Positions 21,740 through 34,664 of a DNA stretch of 64,000 nucleotides are shown one piece after another (positions within the stretch are counted from its first letter, which is position 1; every line of letters starts with the position of its first letter). The notes under the pieces are model-generated. The model did not search any database, was not told where the DNA came from, and worked only from the letters and a program-made list of their open reading frames with translations. Source of the DNA: Plantago major (taxonomy: Eukaryota; Streptophyta; Magnoliopsida; Lamiales; Plantaginaceae); contig CM048842.1 of assembly GCA_026545765.1 (NCBI GenBank), positions 25,458,667 through 25,522,666 of the forward strand, in the 5' to 3' direction. The translations under genes and the position numbers were made by a program.

Positions 21740-22404
21740 CATTGGGCGTAAATCTTGGGTATGAGAAAACGATTGCTAAAACTTTGAACTAATCAAACAA
21801 TTCACAATTAATCAATCATATAAAGAACAGTTTTCATCCAATGTCCTATACTAGCATGCTCATGATTTCACCACCAACCCATGGGTGTTGTTTAGCTACT
21901 CATACTCTTGTTGTCACAGGCAGGAGATATGATAAACATAAGCATAAACATACACAAGAATGTAAACAAAGGGAAACGATACAGAATTACTGAATGAGTT
22001 TGAATTACGAAGCTCCAATGGATAATAATGTTGAAATAGAGTGTTTATAGGAAGAATTCTTCAGCTAAATGGTTAACCAAGACTCTAACTTCAATTAGAT
22101 GGATGATTCTTGGAACCCTAGACCTCTCAAACACTCCCAAACAATGTTGTGAAATGTAAAAAGTGATATTTGAATTACAAAATCTGGAGTTCAAAATGAG
22201 AATCGATAAAAAGTAACGCCAGTTCAGAATCAGATCGAGGGCGGGCGATCGCCCGCTCCGGATCTGGAACGCAGCCCTCTGTGGCTGCGTCCAGATGCCG
22301 GGGCAATTGCCCCACTTCCTTCGGGCTCGATTTCTGCCTTATTTGTCTATCCTTGACACGTTTGGCATTCCGAGAACCTTCGTGGCACCTATTTAGAGTC
22401 TTGG
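21740..22404 (-). mobile_element. Gypsy-like element D1, LTR fragment
   Basis: Non-coding. It shows the layout of the D2 LTR: AT-rich text with a TTTAGCTACTCAT motif (near 21892-21904, matching 51722-51734) and an AACAAAGCTCC / ACGAAGCTCC motif, then GC-rich perfect palindromes at 22241-22256 (GCGGGCGATCGCCCGC) and 22300-22313 (GGGGCAATTGCCCC). It is truncated where element C begins. The minus orientation is inferred from D2. Confidence 0.55.
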
Positions 22405-23863
22405 TCTTAGGAAATATCTGTTTAGTTTTGATCAGTACACCATAATGACTTACATTAGTTCGGAAAGGTATCTAGTACTCTTGGTTCACTTGAACATTGT
22501 AAAAGAGGAAGTATACTTAGTATGATTAGTCTAATAAATCATGTATAAGATGTTAGGTCTCTGAATGTAATTTTATATCTTTGAAGAAGACCAAGAAGAA
22601 GACATTCAGCAGAAAGAGCTCAACTATCTGAAGATATGAAGACTGCACAAGATTACCGAAGACTAAGGAATTGTGCCTCAGAAACCATATGCAAAAGATA
22701 ACTTGGCGAAAACTATGTTTCTGGAAGAAACGATGTTTTCCTTAGTTTCTGAAAGGTTTGATGTTTCTGATAGCGACGTACACAGCCTTAGACAACGTGC
22801 ATAGTTTCGTTGGCACAACAGGACAAAATATAGTACAGTGCATTTAATACCATTGTAGAACTCGCTGACCAAAAGCTTTATGTCTGAACAAAGAGACAAA
22901 AGTTCTGTGGTACTATCAACGGATTGTTTGTAGTTTGAGTCTCAATAGCCTAACAGATAGTAATTCAAACGGCTTGATTTTCACCTATAAATATCACCAC
23001 TTAGAATGCTTGAAAATACACACTTGAACGACTGAATTTCATATCCTACACTCAAGCATACAAGCCTTCTCTACTTACTCAAAGCTTACAGTTGCGACCA
23101 AGCTCTTGATTCTAAGTAGCATGAAAGTTCTAAGTGTCCTGATCCTTAACAAGCTATATCTGTTGTGAAGGAGTTGAATTGAAGCACTGTTGCGACTTGC
23201 TAAGATATTCATTCTCCTAAACGAAGAACATAGACTTGGATCAGAAAAGAACATATCACCACACACTGTCCAAGTTTGTTAAGTGACTCTTGTTCTAGAA
23301 GGTAGTATTACATAACTATGGAAGTTATTAATCTACCAATCTGACAAACTCTTTTTAACCAACACCAGAAAAGGCGTGGAGTGGAGGAAGTACTTAGTTT
23401 GGGAAACTAAGGAATAACTCCAATAAAGGTTCTGAGTAGAGGAAGTACTTGGCTGGGAAAGCCGGGGAAGAACTCAGGAGGAACACTTGGTTGGGAACCT
23501 AGTGTATTTAGGAATCGAGAGAAGATATTTATAAGGTGAACTCAATTAGCTGCCTTAGTGGATTCTATGTCTAAGAAAGGCTGAAGTGGATTAGTTGAAG
23601 GATTACGCCACCTTCAGATACCACTATAAAGCTACTGTGTTATTTACTTCCTGAACTTACTTTCTGCCTTTACTTACTTGCAAAGTAATTTACACACTTT
23701 ACTAGCTTGCTGAGCACGTACACTTATCAGAAAGACTTCTGCTATTCTGACTATAAGTATCAGAAAGTTACCCAACTTTCTGAGAAACTGTTTTATCGAT
23801 AAAAGTTTGAGAAGACTATTCACCCCCCTCTAGTCTTTTACTTTGCCGTTATCTGGACCAACA
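22405..23863 (+). repeat. 5' LTR of element C
   Basis: 1459 bp, ending CCAACA just before the PBS. TATA box at 22984-22994, hairpin repeats near 23390-23490 and a short poly-C (6). It is similar to 33112-34664 but shorter in the hairpin block. Confidence 0.9.
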
Positions 23864-23865
23864 AG

Positions 23866-23877
23866 TGGTATCAGAGC
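23866..23877 (+). promoter_or_regulatory. Primer binding site, element C
   Basis: TGGTATCAGAGC two bases after the LTR end, complementary to initiator tRNA-Met. Confidence 0.93.
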
Positions 23878-23980
23878 AGGAGGTTCCCAAGCCTTCTACA
23901 CTGAACCTAGATCCTAGATAAGTGCTCACTAATTGCTTAAGCCCTACACTTGATCTGTTTGTTAAGTTTTATCCTGCTGG

Positions 23981-26500
23981 ATGTCTTTAGGCGACGCTCC
24001 AGTTCTCAAGCCAGAGAACTATGAAAAATGGAGGAACAATATGATGCTCCATCTGGAAGCCATTAGTGATGAAATGATCGAAGTTATAAAGAATGACCCT
24101 ATAGTCATTCAGCAAGCAAAGATAGTTACTGATGTCTCTGATGGAAGAGATGAAGATTCTGCCAGGAGAACCTCCACTTCAGAAACTTCTACAACTGGGA
24201 GAGCTACTGGTCAGATAGCTTTGGAAGAAAAACCCAAATATCTCTGGACATCGGACGATTTCAAGAGAAATAGACTGGATGGTCAAGCTCGAAACATCAT
24301 TATTCGTTCTACTCTAGACCACATACAGTGTAAACTGTGGTGTGCAAAAACGGCGAAAGAGGCCTGGCAACTAGTTGAACAAATTTGTGCCAGCTCTCAG
24401 AAAACCAAGGAAAACAAGTTCGAAGTTCTGAAATTAAAATTCCAGAATTTTAAACAAGGGCCTTCAGAAACCCTTGAACAACTTCATTTTCGGTTTACAA
24501 CGTTAATAAGTGAAATGGCTGCACTTGGTGAAAGTGAAAGATATTCTAATGCCGAAAAGGTGAAGACTATCGTAAGGAGCTTAAATCACAACTAGGAACA
24601 TACTCAGTACTTTTATTTCAACCAAGGAATGCCAAATATCACTCCAATGGAATTATTCTCTCATCTAGCCACTGTCAACTATGAAACCTCTCAGAGAGGA
24701 CAAATAGCTGATCATCAAGCTCACAGTGTTGCTCTAGTAACATAAGGTACTTTTGAGAAGAAGATTACCAAAGAATCCACTGAGAAGAAGCTCTTGCAGT
24801 AAAGCAAATGAGCAAATACGTTAGACAGGAGATTGAGAGAAAAAAAGCCAAAGAGAAGCTGAAAAAGAATCTAGGCCCTAACTATCACCAGTACAAGAAT
24901 ATGCAATTGACCAACTCTCTGAATAAACCTGGTCAGAAAGCATCAAGTACTGAGGTTACAGAAATCAGAAACGATATCTGTTTCTATTGTCAGAAACCTG
25001 GTCACTTCAAACGGGACTGTTCTGTTCTGAACAAGCTCAAGACAGGTGATAAAAAGGATAGGAAAAACTTCAAGCGAAACCAGAGATCTATGCTTTCTCA
25101 AGAAAGAAAGAAGATCGAAATCCAACTGGATGCACTTGATCTTGATTCAGATTCTGACGACGACGATTCTGATGAGTCGAAGCTACCGTCACCAGAATTG
25201 TGTGCTTACACTCATGAAGTATTTGACTTTGGTCAAAGCAAGAATGAAATGTGTGGAGTTGCTGAGGAAATCTACCCAGATTACTCTAACCTTGAGCCAT
25301 GTCTTATGGCTGATGATGAGGTAACCAACATTTCATGGTTCATTAACTATGAGAGTGATGAGGAAGGAATCAAGGATCTAGAACATCTCAGAAGGGAGTT
25401 AGATCTTTATGAAAGAGAATTCTTGGTTGCTCGATCTAGAACCAAAATTCTTGAAACAGAAAAATAGTCTCTTGAAAGCGAGTGTTCATATTTACAACGA
25501 CTTTCTGACACTAAGGATGCAGAAAATGCATTCCTAAAGACTCAGATAGACGAGACCAGAAAGTTGCATTATGAGGCTATGGAGTTGCTCCAGAAGAAGT
25601 GTGAAAACCTTCTTTCTGAGAATGAGGAACTAAAGAAGAAAGAATTATCTTTCCAATCCTATGCCAAAGCGAGTGACACTCTCACTAAAGTACACTCTTA
25701 CCTAAGAGATCCTTCAGAAGAGGAGGACTTGGGCTTGACACAAAACAAGCAATTCTACTCCTCTGAAAAAGAGTGATGAAAGGTCGACGTTTGTTAGTGG
25801 TCAATAAAGTGGTTCCCAAACAACCTATAGCATTGGTCAGAAAGCTAAGGTTGCTGACAAAGGTAAAGCTGTTGCGACCAAACCTTTGAGGGAAAAACAA
25901 GTCCCCAAGAAAACTGTGGAAAAGGTTTCTGACAAGAAACCATGCACTAAAAAGTGCAATCACCCATAGTGCTATGTCTCTAGGAAAGGAAAAATTGTAG
26001 GAGTTGGCAGTTTTTCCAATGTACCATTTTTCGAAAGAAATAATGATCCAGAGACTAGTGAAGCTGTTGAGAGAAGATCTCTGAAAGCAAAAGGTGCTCG
26101 AAATGGCATTAGCTACAAAGCCATCGGAAAGACACTTGCTCAGCAATATAAACAAGAGCAAGAACAATGGATGAATGCCAGGATTGCGCATAGCAATCGT
26201 CAGAATAGGAAGAAAGAACAGGCTATGACCACTCTGAATGCCAGGGCTAGAAGGAATCTAAGAAGGAAAGCCGACCTCGCTGGAAAGTCGACTCAGCAAC
26301 CTGACAGGTATCTGAAAGCACCAAGGAACACTCCAAGAAGGAAAATAGTTTTAAATGATAGTGACACTTGTCATTTACCTAAAATTCCTCCTTATGTTCC
26401 AGTAAGACAAAAGAATGCCCCAAGGAAGTTCATTCAGAAATGGATTCCTACAGGGAGATTCATTAGTCCAGAAGGTTCCATTGTTGGAGTGAGAGCCTAA
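23981..26500 (+). pseudogene. gag: gag, element C
   Basis: Start ATG at 23981 (MSLGDAPVLKPENYEKW), about 100 bp after the PBS. The capsid-like part is open to a TAG at 24593, where A has Trp. Further lesions lie at 24745 and near 24790. The open frame 24808-25467 carries the zinc knuckle CFYCQKPGHFKRDC (near 24979-25020), then an acidic Asp/Ser patch and a coiled-coil start, and stops at 25465. The coiled coil continues 25564-25776, and the basic C-terminus is open 26171-26500, ending at a TAA at the same codon as in element A. Codon choice and protein are close to A but clearly distinct. Confidence 0.88.
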
Positions 26501-26518
26501 CTCCATGTTTCCTGTTTT

Positions 26519-26824
26519 GTGCAGAACACTCTAAGGAAGAACCTGAAGTGGCATTTTGATAGTGGATGTGGGAAGCACATGACAGGAGACAAAGCAAATA
26601 TGGTTAACAGAGAATGTGATAAAGGACCAATTATTAGATTTGCTGGAGGAGATGAAAATCCAACCATAGGTTTTGGCGATCTGAAGCTTGGATCTCTTAC
26701 AATCACTAAAGTACTACATGTAGAGGGATTGAAATATAATCTCCTAAGAATGAGTCAATTGGCAGACAAAGGGTACTCAGTAAAGATCAAGTCAAACCAA
26801 TGCAAATTGGTTGACAATGATTGA
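26519..26824 (+). pseudogene. Protease remnant of pol, element C
   Basis: Continues the gag frame after the TAA and CTGTTTTGTGCAG. It contains [13 protein letters not shown], the retropepsin active-site region, and a following LHVEGLKYNLL segment. It ends at a TGA (26822-26824), and similarity to pol is lost shortly after. Integrase and RT are absent. Confidence 0.85.
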
Positions 26825-27821
26825 AGGATAGTAGTCTAGATTGCAAAACAGGAAGGAAATCACTATGGGATTAATGAAGAACTTGCCACACCATGAGACT
26901 TTCTATTGATAAGTCAATCAAAGGATCCAAGGGTGTCAATTGGTTTCTGAGACGAGAACTCATGTAACCATTAAAAGAGTCTACAGGTTTCTGAGAGACA
27001 CATATGAAAAGGAAGAAACTACTGAGATAGGAACTCAGTAGTCAGAAACTTTGACAATTTGCTATTTTAGAAAGATACTTTAAACGGGTATTCAAATATC
27101 TAAGGCATTGTAGAAAAAGGCACTTAGAAGAGGTCTCTGAAACGGTTATTCAGAAACCATGAGACATCTAAGTCAGGGGGAACACAAAAAGAATAGTTTG
27201 ACCAAAAAGACAATTCCTATCGGAAGTCAAATATCTCTTTTGTGTTGAAAATTTCCTTTCTTGTGAAATATTTCAAACAAGTACTGGACGATCAATTAAT
27301 GATCTCTGAATCCAGTTTTGTCCACTATTTACAAGTTTCTGAGAAGTTGAAAGACACTTAGGCGAGTTGTGACAAACTACATTGATGGGGCCCAATTACA
27401 TGTGTTGATTGATATCATTGCCCTGAGACTCAATCTCAACCCTTCAGAAATTAACGCTGGTAATTCAATGGCCAAGATGCGTCCACTAACCCCACTCGCG
27501 CAGTAACTGACCCCACTTGCATTAAATGCAATAATGCCTTTTCACCACGCCTTTGCAGAACTGCGAGTAATATACATACAGAATTCATTTGTATCGCATG
27601 TACTTGCATTGCTATATAAAGGCAGATTTGGTAAAGAAAAATACTTTTGCCTAATCCCACAAATCACTTGCACGAAAATAGCAAAAACCTTCCTAATCTT
27701 CTATGCAAAAACTCTCTAAACCGTCTGAATCTCTGCTAAGAATTTCTGCAAAGAAATCCTTGTCGATTCCGACTACGATTCTCATCTCTCTATTCCCTAT
27801 TTCTATATAATTACTAAAGAG
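26825..27821 (+). other. Spacer with aORF promoter, element C
   Basis: No supported ORF. The region carries a GCATTAAATGC palindrome (27519-27529) and a TATA box (GCTATATAAAGG, 27611-27622) 200 bp before the aORF ATG. The TATA-to-ATG stretch is alignable with A and B although the rest of the spacer is not. The left part (26825-27300) is the scar of the pol deletion plus sequence resembling the pol-aORF spacer. Confidence 0.6.
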
Positions 27822-30800
27822 ATGGCACCCAAAAGAGCAGCATCAAAATCCCAAGTTTCATCTTCTGGTACTACTGCAAAGCAAACCATTACCATCAAGG
27901 AAAAGAAGGTAACTGGAATTTTCAACCCAAGTATGTGGAATACCACACCCAAGGTACTCTGGGGAGGAGTACTAGTTGATGAATACCTGCTTGGAGCATC
28001 ACTTAACCAAGCAGAAGCGAGAAGAGGGCTTGAACTACTTGAAAAAGTAGGAATCAAGTAGTTCTGTTCTGTGAAACCCTCTTTCACATCCTATATGGAT
28101 GTTTTGGAATTCTGCAATAATTCTGCGGTGAAAACCGAGATTGACTCTGAAAGGATGTCAACTACTTCGAAGGTTCAAGACATAGAGATATGTCTTGACG
28201 AAGAAACCTTATGTCAATGGTCTGGACTTCCAAACTCTGATGGTGAACATCAGATAGACGTGTCCAAGGAGGCCATTGACGACTTGTATTTAAATAACAT
28301 GGCTCCAGAAAATGAGGACAAAGTGGATGTTCCTGAAACATTCGACATTGTGAACATGCGCAGACAACATGTCACTGAACCCTAGAACTGGCTTGCTCTG
28401 ATCTTGCACAGATGTTTTGAGTGCAGCAGAGGAGGGGCTGACAAGATGTCTCTAGAGATATGTGGTACTCTTGCCCATATGTACACCTTGAGCGAAAGGA
28501 CAACTCCCTTCAACTGGGGGAGGTATATCTGGAAGAAGTTCGCTGAGAACATCTAGTCCTTTGAAGCCACAATCATCCGTGGTCATGTTGAACCTCTGAT
28601 GACCATTTCTTTCGGTCTGAAGATCTGTTACATTCTGGAGCACTGTGGTGTAGCGCTCAGAGAGAAAGTGCAAGTTGCATACGGTGATTTTGTGTGTAGA
28701 CTTAATTTAGATATTAGACAGAAGAAAAGGGCATCAAAAGGAGTCTATGAAGCACCAATAATGCCCTCAAAGAGACGTAGAACTGAAGGCAGAAAGAATA
28801 CTAATGCCTCAGAGAGCAGTGAACAAACAGTTCACTCTGAACATGTTGCTGCACCTGTTGCTGAAGAAACCTCAGTCCCTACACAGACCACATCTCCTGC
28901 TGATGGAGATACCACTCTTGCTAACAAGAGAGTAGATGAAACCAAGGAGGCCCCTGCTACGGAACTAGCAGACCTACACATGGGCTCCTCCTCGATAGAG
29001 GATGTGATTGCTGGAGATACTCCTGCATCAATGGTTGATGAAATAGCAACCAGATACGGAGAAAATACTATACAAGGACCAATCTCTCTGAAAGATATTT
29101 CTGAAGGTCCTTTAATGGATGTTGATGCTACTATAGCAAAGGTTGTTGGGGATATACAACTTTATAACCCTAATTATGCGTCCCCATCAAGATCCAGATC
29201 TCCACAAGAACAACAACCGCAACGACCACAAAGCTCTACATTTTTGGAAGAAGAAACTGTAGTAAGAGCTGTAGAGATGCATCAGAAAGATGACGTTGCG
29301 GAACACAACACTATAGTGGAAGAAGTATTCCAAGAACATCAAGGGATAGTTCACTCAGTGGAAAGGCTCGAAGTGCCTGAAACTTCCTTTGAAGTTATAG
29401 TCATGGAATAACTCGACCAACTCACAGACCGACCACATGTTCTAGATACCACTCAGTCTGACATTGCTCAGGCCATTCAAGAAACAATAATCCCAGAGGA
29501 GGATGAAACACTTGTCTCAGAAACTGAAAAAGAGGTTCCTTCAACCTGAGAGCCCATGGAAATCGAGCCTGTCACACATGTATATTGATTTTCTGAGAGC
29601 CACGTTTGAGAATCTGGTGTTTAACATAGTACTCATAATCTATGCTTGTTTCTTATAGGCTCAAACTGAGAAAAGAGATGGTGAAAAGCCAAATTCACCA
29701 AAGGAGAAGGAAGAGTCTGTTCAAGACTCTGACAAACTTGAACATGAGCCTTTGCTGAGAAGGTAGTCATCAGAAAGATCTATAACATGTTCAATCCTCT
29801 GAAAAACATCTCTTCAAAATTATTTAACAAACTCTACATTCAGGCTCATGAAGAAGTAGAAGTTGCTGAGGCTGAGACATCAAAGTCCCCAAAGTCTCTA
29901 AGAAGCAAGTATCTGAGCCTCTTTCTGCAGAGGTACTTAACACTCATTCTCAATACCATAAGAAGCATCTTTCTTTAAAAACTTTCTAAGTTAAATATGT
30001 TTTCTAATTCTCAGGCTCAGAAAGACAAAGAAGAAAAGGAGGCCACCAAGGCTCCTTCTGAAGTTAAAGAATCTGAGGATGCTGATGCCTCGAAGATTCA
30101 GAAAAATGAGCCTTCTGTTGTGACACAGGTAACTCAAAATTTCTGAATCCATTTAACTCAGAATTTTTAATGATTTTGATTCTTAATCAAAACCTCTTTG
30201 TCTTCCAAGCTCAACAAGAGACCACTGCCGAAAGCTTTCAGCTGGCAACTCTTTCTGATGAGGGTCTCTTGGATCAGTTCCTAAAAAATGCCCTCCCTCA
30301 GATGATCCTTGGATACAGAAGATGGCAAAGACTCAGAAGGACATATATTATGTCCCTCATTAAATTTCTGAGTGGTCGAATCAAGAGGGTATGGGCTGAA
30401 CAGACCGAATAATATGTCAACAATCTCTTTCCCACGGAAATTGAAGAATTCGCTACCTTAGTGGATAAAAGATTTTTGAACGCAAGTTGATCAGAAACTT
30501 TAAGTCACAAAGTTGAGCTACAAGGTTTAAGATTGCTACTGATCCCAACCTCCCTCCAACGTTTACATCTGCTCCTGCTGAGCAAGAGGCGGTGGAGAGC
30601 AAGACAATTAGAATTGATGATATCATCAATTTAGACTCTGGTGAGGAGATGGATGAAAACGACATAATGATGCCCAAGTCTCCTAAGTCTTCTGAAAGAA
30701 AGATGATTCCAAGAATGATGAGGATGATGATGCACCATCTGGTGCTGGAGGGATCACTGGATCAAACAAAAACTCTATTGCTAAAAAGCCTTCAGAAAGG

Positions 30801-32749
30801 AAAAACTCACCCTCCCCATCTCCTCAGAGATCATCCAAGCCCTCACCATCTCAGAAAAAGGATTTTGACGCCATACAAGATGATTTCATGGCCCAGAAAG
30901 TCCTAGAAACTTCACAAACTCTTGCAAATCTACAAGATATGGTGGAAGAGGCAAATTCGTTGCATCTGGCACTGGAAAAACCAGATTGCTAACATACAGG
31001 CCAATCTGCATAAGATTGATGACCTAAATCACAAGGAGGCAGAAGCCCTTGCTGAACAAAAGCCCATCAGACTTGATGCCCAGTTATTTGCTGAGGACAC
31101 TGAGACACTCAAGCATCAAAAGAAAATCCAATCATCTTCTGGAAAGCAAAAGAGATCCAAGCAAGAAATGGTCGCTGGATTCGGGGATGAAGAAGAAGAT
31201 GATGATTTCCTGAGTGATCCAGAAGGAAATACCCCCTCTAAAGTTAAATTCTCAGATATTCCCTATCTGAAGAAACACATTCTGGCTCCCACAAACTTTC
31301 CAGAAGTTCCTACTCCCACGGCTGACACAGAGAACAGGTTCAAAGAACTGCTCAGAATAAGGAAGGAACTATAGGCTCAAAACAATGAAGTAACTGAGTC
31401 TGGGACACAAAACTTCACTAAGTTTGCTGAGATGATTGTGCAGAGAACCAGCAACTTAGTACTTTCTTAGAAAGATCTGGGATTAGTCCAAGACTCAGAT
31501 AGCAGGGTTGCTCAGAAAGCATACAACCTTGCTGACACAACTACTCTCTGATGCAAAGGAATTTTGAGTCTCTCTTTGACTCTTATGTTAGTCTCTTGGC
31601 TCGTTTTGGTCAGTCCTCTATGACTAAGGGGGAAGAGAAGGTATTCCATAAGGTACAGAAACAAGCTAAGCCCACAGGAAAGGGTAAGGAAAAGATGTAC
31701 CAGGAACAAACCCTTACTTTGGAAAGAGTAACAACAAGATCCCAGGCAAAGACCTCTCAAACAACTGCCTTGCCACCTCCAGCTTCCAAGAGCTCGAGTG
31801 ACAAAAGAAAGGGAGTTTCTGATGATGAAGGAGAAATCTCTGAAAAGAGAAAAAAAATTCTCTAGAAAGCTGCAAAGATACTGAAACCTTTGAGAAAGAC
31901 AATGATGATGATGATGAGCACAGGGAAACTCGTCACAAGAGAATCAGCTCTTCTGCTCCTATAGCTGTAAAGCCTCTTCAGGCTAGAAAACCTTCTGGAG
32001 AAACTAAGTACATCCAGAAAGGTGGATCCTCCAATGACCCCTCAGAAAAGGGCCTGAATTCCAAACAGAGAAGGAAGAGGGACAGAGACATCAAGTTTGG
32101 AAGAACCCTTTCTCCAAGGCCTGAGGATGCTAGAATAGAATACTTGAAGACTAGCAATGATCAGCCCTCTGTCTAGAACTGCATCAAAGATCACAAGAAT
32201 GGCTATTGGATAATGGAACTCAAGTACTTGCTTGCCAATGGAAATGGGATTCCAGAACCAGTTTACCAACAACTGATGGCATGGGGAAACAAAGGTAAAA
32301 GATCAAAAGTGATGCCTTCTGAGATAATCAAGACCTGGCTTGACTTTGAAGTTGAAGTCAGACAGAATTCCAGATAGGATCTCTCCAAAGAATGCCCGTA
32401 CATCAAGCCAGAGGATGTGCACACATTTGAAGATGAATCTGGAAAAAGGAACAAACTGCAAGTGGAGCCCTTTGAGTCATTCTACATGACCAAAGAGGAA
32501 TTTGAAGGAGACATGGAATATCTCAGAGAGATATATGATTATTACAAGCCCACTGAAGAACAGTTGTTTCACTACTGGAAATGGGGGAAGTTTCTGTGGA
32601 TCAAGGGAATAACCAAAAGACTTACTGACAAACCCTATAAAGAAAGATGTGCTGCCTCCAGAGATTGTGAAATGACGGTGAGAACCATTCTGAAGGAATA
32701 CACTGAAGATTGCCTGAAATACGGTAATTTGGAGTTTATAAAGGAATGA
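27822..32749 (+). pseudogene. Downstream extra gene (aORF), element C
   Basis: Starts MAPKRAASKSQ at ATG 27822, matching the A and B starts. The N-terminal domain (27822-28700) has LEFCNNSA and FNWGRYIWKKF segments in the same places as A and B, but is broken by stops at 28059, 28383 and 28553. The open frame 28599-29411 has a basic cluster (KRRRTEGRK) followed by a Glu/Thr/Pro-rich stretch. Mini-exons then follow, with acceptor-like CAG or TAG sites at about 29658, 29843, 30015 and 30210. Later parts carry acidic runs, a basic region and the C-terminal domain (32150-32749) with WKWGKFLWIKG and CEMTVRTIL segments. It is the most diverged copy in the window, so segments conserved in it are likely important. 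Confidence 0.78.
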
Positions 32750-33094
32750 AGACTTGAAGGCCAGCTAGTTAGGATGTTCACTTGGAACTTGGAATTTCCT
32801 ATTGTCCTACTAAGCAGTGTAATTTTTTGATTTTTGCTGATTGTACTTACTATTTAACTATCTTGTTAAAGTTATCTACACTTACCTTGTAACTGTTATC
32901 TGATGAACCTACTCTCAGATACTCTCTAATGAAAAGATAATATGTTAGCAAAGATCACACCTTGTGATTTCGTTGATGACTTACTTTCTACACTTAAATA
33001 AAAATAATGATAAATCATAAGAAATGTTTAAGTGGTGGATTGTTTACTCATCCAAAGTTGTAATAGGTTTTTAAAGGTAGTCATAGGTGACTGA
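32750..33094 (+). other. Non-coding stretch between aORF and PPT, element C
   Basis: Similar to 3804-4141, including the GATCACACCTTGTGATTT motif near 32953-32970. No ORF. Confidence 0.5.
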
Positions 33095-33111
33095 TTAAAA
33101 TGGGGGAAATT
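33095..33111 (+). promoter_or_regulatory. Polypurine tract, element C
   Basis: TTAAAATGGGGGAAATT immediately before the 3' LTR. Confidence 0.87.
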
Positions 33112-34664
33112 TGTTAGGAAATATATGTTTAGTTTTGATCAGTACACCATAATGACTTACCTTAGTTCGAAAAGGTATCTAGTACTCTTGGTTCACTTGA
33201 ACATTGCAAAAGAGGAAGTATACTTAGTATGATTAGTCTAGTAAATCTTGTATAGGATGTTAGGTCTCTCAATGTAATTTTATATCTTTGAAGAAGACCA
33301 AGAAGATGACATCCAGCAGAAAGAGCTCAACTATCTGAAGATATGAAGACTGCACAAGATTACCGAAGACTAAGCAATTGTGCCTCAGAAACCTTATGCA
33401 AAAGATAACTTGGTGAAAACTATGTTTTTGGAAGAAACGATGTTTTCCTTAGTTTCTGAAAGGTTTGATGTTTCTTATAGCGACGTGCACAGCCTCAGAC
33501 AGCGTGCATAGTTCCATTAGCACAATAGGACAAAAGATAGTCCAGTGCATTTAATGCCATTGCAGAACTCGCTGACCAAAAGCTTTATCTCTGAACAAAG
33601 AGACAAAAGTTCTGTAGTACTATCAACGGATTGTTTGTAGTTTGAATCTCAATAGCCTAACGGATAGTAATTCAAACGACTTGATTTTCACCTATAAATA
33701 TTACCGCTTAGAATGCTTGAAAACACACACTTGAATGACTGAATTTCATATCCTACACTCAAGCATACAAGCCTTATCTACTTACTCATAGCTTACAGTT
33801 GCGACCAAGCTCTTGATTCTAAGTAGCACGAAAATTCGAAGTGTCATGATCCTTAACAAGCTATATCTATTGTGAAGGAGTTGGATTGAAGCACTGTTGC
33901 GACTTGCTAAGATATTCATTCTCCTGAACGAAGAACATAGACTTGGGTCAGAAAAGAACATATCACCACACACTGTCCAAGTGTGTTAAGTGACTATTGT
34001 TTTTTAAGGTAGTATTACATGACTGTGGAAGTTATTAATCTACCAATCTGATAAACTCTTCTTAGCCAACAGCAGAAAAGGCGTGGAGTAGAGGAAGTAC
34101 TAAGTTTGGGAAACTAAGGAATAACTCCAAGAAAGGTTCTGAGTAGAGGAAGTACTTGGCTGGGAAAGCCGGGGAATAACTCCAAGAAAGGTTCTGAGTA
34201 GAGGAAGTACTTGGCTGAGAAAGTCGGGGAATAAGTCAGGGAAGTACTTGGCTGGGAAAGCCGGGGAAGAACTCAGGGGGAGCACTTGGTTGGGAACCTA
34301 GTGTTTTTAGGAATCGCGAGAAGATATTTGTAAGGTGAATTCAATTATCTGTCTTAGTGGATTCTAGGTCTGAGAAAGGCCGAAGTGGATTAGTTGAAGG
34401 ATTACACCACCTTCAGATACCACTATAAATCTACTGTGTTATTTACTTTCTGCACTTACTTTCTGCCATTACTTACTTGCAAAGTAATTTACACACTTTA
34501 CTAGCTTGCTGAGCACGTGCACTTATCAGAAAGACTTCCGCTATTCTGATTATAAGTATCAGAAAGTTACCCAACTTTCTGAGAAACTGTTTTATCGACA
34601 AAGGTTTGAAAAGACTATTCACCCCCCCCCCCCAGTCTTTTACTTTGCCGTTATCTGGACCAAA
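33112..34664 (+). repeat. 3' LTR of element C
   Basis: About 1553 bp. It carries one or two more copies of the hairpin repeat than its 5' partner (34096-34290), so the tandem block has expanded or contracted since insertion. TATA box 33691-33700 and poly-C (12) near 34622-34633. The terminal bases are degenerate (CCAAAG in place of CCAACA). Confidence 0.9.

Larger units (their letters stand above)
22405..34664 (+). mobile_element. Element C: pol-deleted SIRE-like retrotransposon
   Basis: Two LTRs (22405-23863 and 33112-34664), tRNA-Met PBS, gag, protease, a spacer with TATA box, the extra gene and a polypurine tract. Integrase, RT and RNase H are missing: coding similarity stops at about 26824 and the next 1 kb is non-coding. 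C is clearly more diverged from A, B and 0 than these are from each other. The 5' LTR starts TCTTAGG in place of TGTTAGG. The flanks CTTGG (22400-22404) and GTTGG (34665-34669) could be a decayed target duplication, but the two sides fit different parts of the D1 element, so this is uncertain. Confidence 0.85.

Noticed and set aside
25685..26191. Minus-strand ORF of 168 codons, and its counterpart at 17871-18323
   Set aside because: Both are antisense to the gag coiled-coil region in C and A. They look conserved only because gag is.
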